Shown here: positions 12,741-18,441 of the stretch, piece by piece
Numbering within the stretch: the stretch's first letter is position 1
Layout: each line of letters opens with the position of its first letter
Origin: RBG-16-66-20 sp964616875
GTDB lineage: Bacteria; Pseudomonadota; Gammaproteobacteria; Burkholderiales; SG8-39
Direction: 5' to 3'
NCBI GenBank assembly: GCA_964616875.1
Contig: CAZTSJ010000026.1
Span: 1 to 18,441 of the forward strand
DNA length: 18,441 nucleotides
The notes under the pieces: generated by a model
What the model was told of the DNA's origin: nothing
Seen by the model: the letters and a program-made list of their open reading frames with translations, nothing else
Database searches by the model: none
Position numbers and translations under genes: made by a program

Positions 12741-13073
12741 ATGCGAAAAATCTTCAAGGCCTTCGTGGCTGTTCTGCTGGCGGCCGGCGTCTGTGGCTGC
12801 AGCCCGGGGAACGATCCAAAACTGACCGTTACGGTGGTCGTTACCGGCATCCCTGACAAGGCGGAAAGCGAGCGGATTGAAAAATTACTGAAGGAAATGG
12901 TGGGCGGGTCGGTACGTTACACCGAATCTATCTGGACCGGCGAGACGCTGACCATGCAGCTTTCCCCCATCATCGACGTGCAGGAATTCTCCAGGAACAT
13001 CAAGTTCGGCAAGGTGACGGGATCGCAAGGCAACACCCTGAAAGTGGAGTTCGCGAAGCAACAGCGCATCTAG
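12741..13073 (+). CDS. Small predicted lipoprotein of unknown function
   Basis: This is a 110-residue protein I do not recognise. It begins MRKIFKAFVAVLLAAGVCGC, a short basic-then-hydrophobic signal with a lipobox-like VCGC ending at Cys20, followed by SPGNDPK. It is therefore probably a lipid-anchored periplasmic protein. The mature part of about 90 residues looks like one small alpha/beta domain: strand TVTVVVTGIP, helix AESERIEKLLKEMV, then strands through TLTMQLSPII and KVTGSQGNTLKVEF. This is the pattern of a ferredoxin-like fold, but that is a guess. GGAG lies 5 bases upstream of the ATG. It follows the thioesterase by 26 nt on the same strand. Confidence 0.78.
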   Translation: MRKIFKAFVAVLLAAGVCGCSPGNDPKLTVTVVVTGIPDKAESERIEKLLKEMVGGSVRYTESIWTGETLTMQLSPIIDVQEFSRNIKFGKVTGSQGNTLKVEFAKQQRI

Positions 13074-13123
13074 CGAGCGGCGAAACACGGCCTGCCACCA
13101 CCTGCATCAACCTCGCGTGAAGG

Positions 13124-13148
13124 AACGGGGCGTCCTCACCGCCCCGTT
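13124..13148. terminator. Hairpin between convergent genes, possible weak terminator
   Basis: AACGGGGCG (13124-13132) and CGCCCCGTT (13140-13148) form a perfect 9-bp stem with a 7-nt loop. It lies between the convergent lipoprotein and ABC transporter genes and covers the transporter's stop codon. Neither side has a proper U-run, so termination would be inefficient or Rho-assisted; it may instead protect 3' ends. Confidence 0.45.
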
Positions 13149-14824
13149 AGGTCCGCCCAGGCGAGGCGGCGCGGATGGAACTGCGCGAGCTCTTCGCGAT
13201 GCCCGATCGAGATCAGCGTGGTGCCGGGCAGCTTGTCCTTCAGCAACCGGTAGAGCGCCGCCTGCGCATCGTCGGGCAGTGCTGCGGTCGGCTCGTCCAT
13301 GAACAGCCAATCGGGCCGGTTGAGCAGCGCACGCGCAATGGCGAGGCGCTGCTGCTCGCCGCCGGACAATAGCTGCGCCCAGTTTTCCTCGCGCATGAGG
13401 TCGTCTGCCAGTTGTTGCAGGCCGACCGCCGCGAGCGCTTCGCGCGCCGCCGCGTCGCTGATCTTCCCGGCATCCATCGGATAGGCAACCGCGCGTTTCA
13501 GGCTTCCGATCGGCAGATACGCCTTCTGCGGCAGGAACAGCAGCTTCGCTCCTTGCGGCAGTGAAATCCTTCCCTGCCAGTACGGCCAGATGCCGGCGAG
13601 CGCGCGAAACAGCGTGCTCTTGCCGGCGCCCGAGGGGCCGGTCACGAGCACCGACTCGCCCTGCTTCAGGCGCAGCGTGGCGGGTGCGAGCAAGGGCTTG
13701 CCCTGCGGCAGGTGCAGCTCGACACCCGCCAGCGATAGATCGGCGTCGGCGCCCTCCGCGCGATCGCCGTCCAGGCGCTCCGCCTCAAGGCGCGCGCGCT
13801 CCAGCGCCTCGGCGAAACCGGTCAAGCGCTCGACGGTCGCCTTCCAGTTGGCAAAGCTGCCGTAGGCGTTGATGAACCAGGACAGCGCGCCCTGCACCTG
13901 GCCGAAGGCCGACGCAATCTGGAATATGCCGCCGAGCGGCATGGCGCCGGAAAAAAAACGCGGCGAGGCGACCAGGAACGGGAAGATGATCGCCACCTGG
14001 CCGTAGAACGACTGGAACCAGCCGAGCTGCTTCTGCTTGAGCATCTTGGTCCACCAGATCGAAATCACGTCGGCGAAGCGGGCGCGGAAATGGGCGAGCT
14101 CGCCCGCCTCGCCCCGGTACAGCGCCACGCCCTCGGCGTTCTCGCGCAACCGCACCAGCGAAAAACGGAAGTTCGCCTCGTAGCGCTGCTGCTCGAAGCC
14201 GATGTTGATCAGCGGGCGGCCGATCCAATGCGTAATCCAGGTGCCCGCGATCGCGTACACCAGCGCCACCCACACCATGTAGCCGGGTATCTCGACGCCG
14301 AAAAAGGTCGCCGCGCCTGAAATCGACCAGAGGATGCCGACGAAGGACACCAGCGTCACCACCGCGGACATCAGCCCCAGCCCGAGCGACAGCGTCAGGT
14401 CGACGAAGATGTTGAGGTCGTCGGCGATGCGCTGGTCGGGATTGTCCGTGCCCTTGTCGAGCAGCTGCAGCCGGTAGTAGGCCCGGCCCTTCAGCCAGTC
14501 GCCCAGGTAGCTCTCGGTCATCCAGGTCCGCCACTCGATCATCAGCATCTGCTGGAAATACTGCTTGTAAACGCCGGTAACGATGAAGATCACCGCCAGC
14601 AGCGTGAAGGTGCCGAGCTGGCGGAAGAATTCGTCCTGGTCCCTGGATTCGAAGGTGTTATAGAAATCCCGGTTCCAGGTGTTGAACTGGACTTCGAGCC
14701 AGACCAGGGTCAGGGCCAGGCCCACCACGGTGCCGAGCAGGGTGAGCGCGGTGGCGCGCTGGTCGGAGGCCCAATAGGGCCGGGTAAGCGCCCACAGCGT
14801 GGCGAAGAATCTTTTCTCTTGCAT
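13136..14824 (-). CDS. ABC transporter, fused permease and ATPase, SbmA/YddA type
   Basis: This is a 562-residue inner-membrane half-transporter. The N-terminal domain (about residues 20-330) has some six hydrophobic segments and the family motifs VQFNTWNRDFYNTFESRD and ALYRGEAGE of the SbmA/BacA-like permease. The C-terminal ATPase has Walker A GPSGAGKST (396-404), signature LSGGEQQR (486-493), Walker B DWLFMDEP with catalytic Glu511, and switch His542. The D-loop, usually SALD, reads AALPD. It probably acts as a homodimer. Related proteins move peptides or vitamin B12, but the substrate here is unknown. The ATG at 14824 has TGAGGT six bases upstream. It diverges from the esterase gene. Confidence 0.92.
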   Translation of the reverse strand: MQEKRFFATLWALTRPYWASDQRATALTLLGTVVGLALTLVWLEVQFNTWNRDFYNTFESRDQDEFFRQLGTFTLLAVIFIVTGVYKQYFQQMLMIEWRTWMTESYLGDWLKGRAYYRLQLLDKGTDNPDQRIADDLNIFVDLTLSLGLGLMSAVVTLVSFVGILWSISGAATFFGVEIPGYMVWVALVYAIAGTWITHWIGRPLINIGFEQQRYEANFRFSLVRLRENAEGVALYRGEAGELAHFRARFADVISIWWTKMLKQKQLGWFQSFYGQVAIIFPFLVASPRFFSGAMPLGGIFQIASAFGQVQGALSWFINAYGSFANWKATVERLTGFAEALERARLEAERLDGDRAEGADADLSLAGVELHLPQGKPLLAPATLRLKQGESVLVTGPSGAGKSTLFRALAGIWPYWQGRISLPQGAKLLFLPQKAYLPIGSLKRAVAYPMDAGKISDAAAREALAAVGLQQLADDLMREENWAQLLSGGEQQRLAIARALLNRPDWLFMDEPTAALPDDAQAALYRLLKDKLPGTTLISIGHREELAQFHPRRLAWADLTGR

Positions 14825-14899
14825 GGAGTTACCTCAGGGTCGGTCGATCGATGCCGCGGGCAGTTTACAGAACCGCGCCGGCGGGGTGAGAATGACCTC

Positions 14900-15577
14900 A
14901 TGCAGCAGGTCTACCGCTTCGGCCCCGCCCGCTTTGGACCTGCGCCACCTCAACCCGCCCGACATCTTTTCGTTTTCCTGCACGCAAGCGGCGCCGACGC
15001 GCGCTCGATGATCCCGGCGGCCTTCAAGTACCAGGGCCGCTTCCCCAGCGCCGCGCTCGTGGTGCCAAGCGGTTTTTCCTTGTATCGAAAAACACCCGAA
15101 AGCAAGCAATGGTTCTCGACCAAGGACCTTTCCTCGGATAACCACATGGATCGGGTGTCCGCCATATTGCCGCGCATCGAGCAGCTGGTGCGGCGCGAGC
15201 AGACCAACCACCGTGTCAAACCCGAGCACACCGTCCTCATCGGCTACTCGCAGGGCGGCACGGTCGCGCTGGAAGCCGTCAAGGCGATGCCCGAGCTCGC
15301 GGGCGCCGTGGTCGCCTACGCCGCGCGCTTCGCGAGCCTGCCCCGGCCCGGCACGCGCATGGACACGCGAATTCATCTGGTGCACGGTGAATACGACTCC
15401 GTGGTCTCCCGCGTCTACGCCGAGCGCGCCCAGCGCGCCCTCTCGGGGCTGCATGTGCCCGTGACGCTAGACATTATCGAAGACCTCGGACACGCCCTCA
15501 CCCACGAGGCTATCTGCCGCGGTTCCCTGCGCCTGCTGCAGGGCATCTACGAGCGGCGCCGCGCGACGCTGCACTAG
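14900..15577 (+). CDS. Alpha/beta hydrolase, YpfH-like carboxylesterase
   Basis: This is a 225-residue cytoplasmic serine esterase of the phospholipase/carboxylesterase (dienelactone hydrolase-like) group. The catalytic triad is readable: Ser117 in GYSQGG, Asp166 in HGEYDSVV, and His198 in EDLGHALTHE. The N-terminal LFVFLHASGADARSM forms the oxyanion region. The segments KQWFSTKDLSSDNHMDRV and LDIIEDLGHA closely follow E. coli YpfH. The natural substrate is unknown. The ATG at 14900 gives the family length; the open frame back to 14819 adds residues unlike the family and overlaps the divergent transporter start. The DUF2214 gene follows after 19 nt on the same strand. Confidence 0.88.
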   Translation: MQQVYRFGPARFGPAPPQPARHLFVFLHASGADARSMIPAAFKYQGRFPSAALVVPSGFSLYRKTPESKQWFSTKDLSSDNHMDRVSAILPRIEQLVRREQTNHRVKPEHTVLIGYSQGGTVALEAVKAMPELAGAVVAYAARFASLPRPGTRMDTRIHLVHGEYDSVVSRVYAERAQRALSGLHVPVTLDIIEDLGHALTHEAICRGSLRLLQGIYERRRATLH

Positions 15578-15596
15578 GCGTCTCAGAGACTCTGGG

Positions 15597-16049
15597 GTGT
15601 CGTCGCTTCTCGCCTTCCTGCATCACATCGCGGCCTTCGCGTTCGTCGCCGCGCTGGTGGTCGAATTCGTCCTCATCCGTGACGAGCTGACGCTAGGTAC
15701 CGCACGCAAACTGCCGCTCGTCGACCTCGTCGCCGGCGCCTCCGCGGGCGTGGTGCTCGTCGTCGGCATGTTCCGGGTGGGTTATTTCGAAAAAGGCGGC
15801 GACTACTACCTCCACAGCGCGCCATTCCTGGCGAAGATGACGCTCTTCAGCGTCATCGCGCTGCTGTCGATCTATCCGACGATTACGTTCCTGTCCTGGA
15901 TAAAACCGGTGCGGGATGGGCAAATACCCGTGCTAAGCGCCGGCAAGCGGCGAATGTTGCGCGCGATCATCCACACCGAGCTGGCCCTGGTCGTGCTGCT
16001 GATTCTCTGCGCCGCGCTGATGGCGCGGGGTGTCGGCCATTTCGGCTGA
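15597..16049 (+). CDS. DUF2214 family membrane protein
   Basis: This is a 150-residue integral membrane protein with four predicted helices at about residues 5-26, 43-62, 77-97 and 122-145. It resembles the DUF2214 family of uncharacterised membrane proteins. FLHHIAAFAFVAALVVEFVL at the start has a His pair in the first helix, and GMFRVGYFEKGGDYYLHSAPF lies between helices 2 and 3. The spaced histidines in membrane helices are compatible with haem or metal binding, but that is speculation. The start is a GTG at 15597 with no clear ribosome-binding site, 19 nt after the esterase gene, so co-transcription is likely. It converges on ggt with an 8-nt gap. Confidence 0.85.
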   Translation: MSSLLAFLHHIAAFAFVAALVVEFVLIRDELTLGTARKLPLVDLVAGASAGVVLVVGMFRVGYFEKGGDYYLHSAPFLAKMTLFSVIALLSIYPTITFLSWIKPVRDGQIPVLSAGKRRMLRAIIHTELALVVLLILCAALMARGVGHFG

Positions 16050-16057
16050 CGGGCTTA

Positions 16058-17770
16058 CTAATCGCCGAGCACGAGGCCTTCACGGCGCGGATCGGCGCCG
16101 CCCGTCCAGCCGTCGCGGCTGCGATGGATGCCCTGCAGGCCGCTGGTGAGATCGATCACGCGTACGGTGTGGCCCAGCAGCCTGAGGCCGCCTTCCAGCG
16201 CGGCGATGCCGGTATTGCGTTCGAGCTCGGTCGCGCCGCCGAAATTGCGGCTGCCGAAATTAGGCAGCGAGATCGCCTGCTGCACGTCGAGACCCCAATC
16301 GAGCACCCCGACCAGCGTCTTGGCGACGTAATTGATGATCGCCGAGCCGCCCGGCGAACCGGCGATGAGCTGCACGCGGCCGGCCTGGTCGAACACGATC
16401 ACCGGCGCCATCGAACTGCGCGGGCGCTTGCCGGCTTCGACCCGGTTGGCCACAGGCTTGCCGTTTTCTTCCGGCGCGAACGAGAAATCGGTCAGTTCGT
16501 TGTTGAGCAGAAAGCCGCGCACCATCAGGCGCGAGCCGAAGGCATCCTCGATCGTCGTCGTCATCGACAGCGCGTTGCCCTGTTTGTCGACAATGGCGAT
16601 ATGGCTGGTCGAGGGCTGCTCGAGCGCGCTATCGGCGCCCAGCGAGAGCTTGCTCAGTGCTTGCGGCACGCCGGGTTTCGCCGCACCGGTCATCGCGCCT
16701 GAATACCTGATCAAGCCAGCGCGCCCGGCGAGATAAGCCTTGTCGAGCAGGCCCGCGACGGGTACCTGGACGAAATCCGGGTCCGCCATGTAGAGGCCGC
16801 GGTCGGCGTAGGCGAGCTTGCCCGCCTCGGCGAACAGGTGCACGCCCATCAGCGTCGCGGCGTTGCCGGAAGGTTTGCTCGCCGACATGTCGAAGTTCTC
16901 GAGCATGCCGAGGATCTGCAGCACGGTCATGCCGCCGGAACTCGGCAGCGGGAAGCCGCATACACGGTGCGCCCGGTAATTGCCGCAGACCGGGTCGCGC
17001 TGCTTCGCCTGGTAGCCGGCGATGTCGGCTTCGGTGAGGTCGCCGGGATTGTTCGGCGCATTCTTCACCGCAAGCACGATGTCGCGCGCGATCTCGCCCT
17101 TGTAGAACGCATCTGCCCCCTCTTTCGCCACGCGCCTGAGCACCGCGGCGAACTCCGGGTTCTTTAGCGTCTGGCCGGCCCTGAGCGGCAAACCGTCGCC
17201 GTTGTAGAAATATTTTCTCGCGGCCTCCTGGCGAGCCAGAAACTTGTCGGCGGCGATCGAGGCAGCGAGGCGCGGCGAAACCGCAAAGCCGTTTTCGGCA
17301 AGCCGGATCGCCGATTCGAACAGGTTTTCCCACTTCAGGCGGCCGTGCCTGCGGTGCGCCATCTCCAGCACGCGCAAAGTGCCCGGCGCGCCGACCGATC
17401 TGCCGCCGACCACCGCGTCGTAGAACTGCATCGGCTTGCCATCGGGCCCGAGGAATCGGTCGGGCCGGGCGGCCGCGGGCGCGGTTTCGCGGCCGTCGTA
17501 GGCGGCGAGTTTCTTCGCCTTGGCGTCGTAGTGCATGATGAACGCGCCGCCGCCGATGCCCGAGCTCTGCGGTTCGACCAGATTGAGCACCATTTGCACC
17601 GCCACCGCGGCATCCAGCGCGTTGCCGCCGCGTTTGATGATGTCGTACCCGGCCTGCGTCGCGAGCGGATTGGCGGCGGCGATCGCAAACTGCTTCGTCT
17701 TGACCGCCGGCTGCGCCAGCGCCCAGCCGGCGGCAAGCGTGAGGCCAGCAAGCGTCAGGAACCGAATCAT
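16058..17770 (-). CDS. ggt: Gamma-glutamyltranspeptidase (glutathione hydrolase)
   Basis: This periplasmic enzyme cleaves the gamma-glutamyl bond of glutathione and related compounds. The precursor has 570 residues and a signal peptide MIRFLTLAGLTLAAGWALA, cut near residue 20. It is an N-terminal nucleophile hydrolase that cleaves itself: the nucleophile is Thr388 in the motif STSHIAIVDKQGNALSMTTT, followed by FGS. The oxyanion segment GSPGGS is at 471-476, and the early core LVEPQSSGIGGGAF is family-typical. The length is close to E. coli Ggt. The ATG at 17770 forms an ATGA overlap with the upstream acetoacetyl-CoA synthetase stop. The DUF2214 gene converges from the other side. Confidence 0.95.
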   Translation of the reverse strand: MIRFLTLAGLTLAAGWALAQPAVKTKQFAIAAANPLATQAGYDIIKRGGNALDAAVAVQMVLNLVEPQSSGIGGGAFIMHYDAKAKKLAAYDGRETAPAAARPDRFLGPDGKPMQFYDAVVGGRSVGAPGTLRVLEMAHRRHGRLKWENLFESAIRLAENGFAVSPRLAASIAADKFLARQEAARKYFYNGDGLPLRAGQTLKNPEFAAVLRRVAKEGADAFYKGEIARDIVLAVKNAPNNPGDLTEADIAGYQAKQRDPVCGNYRAHRVCGFPLPSSGGMTVLQILGMLENFDMSASKPSGNAATLMGVHLFAEAGKLAYADRGLYMADPDFVQVPVAGLLDKAYLAGRAGLIRYSGAMTGAAKPGVPQALSKLSLGADSALEQPSTSHIAIVDKQGNALSMTTTIEDAFGSRLMVRGFLLNNELTDFSFAPEENGKPVANRVEAGKRPRSSMAPVIVFDQAGRVQLIAGSPGGSAIINYVAKTLVGVLDWGLDVQQAISLPNFGSRNFGGATELERNTGIAALEGGLRLLGHTVRVIDLTSGLQGIHRSRDGWTGGADPRREGLVLGD

Positions 17771-18441
17771 TCGACCAGCGCGGGCAGATTCCTGAACAGT
17801 TCCAGCGCCTCGGGATTGGCGAGCGCGTCGGTATTGCCGATCGGCATGCCGTGCACCACGGACTTCACCGCGAGTTCGACGACCTTGCCGTTCTTGGTGC
17901 GCGGAATATCGGGCACCTGCACGATCTTCGCCGGCACGTGGCGCGGCGTGGCATTGTCCCGGATCCGGCTGCGGATGCGCTCTTCCAGCGCGGCGTCGAG
18001 CGTGTAGCCGGGACGCAGCCGCACGAACAGAACCACGCGCGTGTCGGTGGGCTGCTCCGGCGGCCAGAGTTGGCCGATGGCGACGGACTCCTCCACGTCG
18101 TGGATATGCTCGACCTGGCTGTAGAGCTCCGCCGTGCCGATGCGCACGCCTCCCGGGTTGAGCGTAGCGTCCGATCTGCCGTAAACGACCATCGTGCCGC
18201 GCTCGGTGAGCTCGCACCAGTCGCCGTGCGTCCACACGTTCGGATAGCGCGCGAAGTAGGCCTCGTGGAAACGCTTGCCGCCCGGATCGTTCCAGAAACT
18301 CAAGGTGACAGACGGAAACGGCTTGGTGCAGACGAGCTCGCCCTTCTGCCCGACGACCGACTCACCAGCCTCGTCATACACCTCCACCGCCATGCCGAGG
18401 GACCGGCACTGCAGCTCGCCGCGGTAGACCGGCAGGATCGC
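17767..18441 (-). CDS. Acetoacetyl-CoA synthetase (acetoacetate-CoA ligase), C-terminal part
   Basis: Acetoacetate-CoA ligase activates acetoacetate with ATP and CoA, feeding ketone bodies or polyhydroxyalkanoate breakdown products into central metabolism. Only the last 224 codons are in the window, and the frame is open past 18441. The visible part has LPVYRGELQC, then FWNDPGGKRFHEAYF, the adenylate-forming motif YGRSDATLNPGG followed by VRIGTAEL, and PRTKNGKVVELAVK with the catalytic lysine of the C-terminal subdomain. HGDWCELTERG is also typical. These segments separate it from ordinary acetyl-CoA synthetases. Its TGA overlaps the ggt ATG. The family is usually about 650 residues, so roughly two thirds of the gene lies outside. 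Confidence 0.92.
   Translation of the reverse strand, partial: AILPVYRGELQCRSLGMAVEVYDEAGESVVGQKGELVCTKPFPSVTLSFWNDPGGKRFHEAYFARYPNVWTHGDWCELTERGTMVVYGRSDATLNPGGVRIGTAELYSQVEHIHDVEESVAIGQLWPPEQPTDTRVVLFVRLRPGYTLDAALEERIRSRIRDNATPRHVPAKIVQVPDIPRTKNGKVVELAVKSVVHGMPIGNTDALANPEALELFRNLPALVE

Noticed and set aside
14825..14899. Promoters between the ABC transporter and esterase genes
   Set aside because: A TAAACT/TTCTCA pair on the minus strand has a 19-bp spacer and weak matches; too poor to annotate.
1..18441. tRNA or rRNA genes, CRISPR arrays, insertion sequences, attachment sites
   Set aside because: Nothing resembling these was seen on either strand; the window is almost fully covered by genes.

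Overview
The window is a compact, GC-rich bacterial chromosome segment that looks betaproteobacterial. The evidence is the protein sequences (S12, S7, EF-G, AspRS, UvrA), the fmdB / DUF502 / aspS / nudB gene order, and the nudB-to-ybhP/clsB neighbourhood, which I recall from that class. No rRNA, tRNA, CRISPR array, insertion sequence or prophage gene was found. No stretch longer than about 150 bases lacks a gene.

Left end (1-1614, minus strand): the str operon rpsL-rpsG-fusA, with fusA cut by the window edge. A good sigma70-type promoter (TTGCGC, 17 bp, TATAAT) and a GC-rich leader hairpin precede rpsL. Upstream lies a conserved protein of unknown function, divergent from a MaoC-like hydratase (1645-2121, plus).

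Middle (2122-8656, minus): a long, tightly packed run, fmdB - [terminator] - DUF502 membrane protein - aspS - secreted barnase-type RNase - barstar inhibitor - nudB - exported SRPBCC protein - ybhP-like phosphoesterase - clsB. Several junctions are 4-nt GTGA stop/start overlaps with GTG starts. The run mixes translation (AspRS), folate synthesis (NudB), a nuclease with its inhibitor, and phospholipid genes (ClsB, YbhP-like).

Centre (8711-13073): ssb (minus) and uvrA (plus) diverge around a near-consensus LexA box, the SOS arrangement known from E. coli. uvrA runs by an ATGA overlap into a PaaI-type thioesterase, followed by a small predicted lipoprotein.

Right end (13136-18441): an SbmA/YddA-type ABC exporter (minus), diverging from a YpfH-like esterase and a DUF2214 membrane protein (plus). 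Then come gamma-glutamyltranspeptidase and the C-terminal part of an acetoacetyl-CoA synthetase (minus), joined by an ATGA overlap.

The points most worth a second look are the RNase/barstar pair inside the aspS operon, the strong terminator ending 6 nt before the DUF502 start codon, the exported SRPBCC protein among lipid genes, the predicted non-discriminating AspRS, and AT-rich, palindrome-bearing patches inside aspS and uvrA. I found no clearly new multi-gene system.
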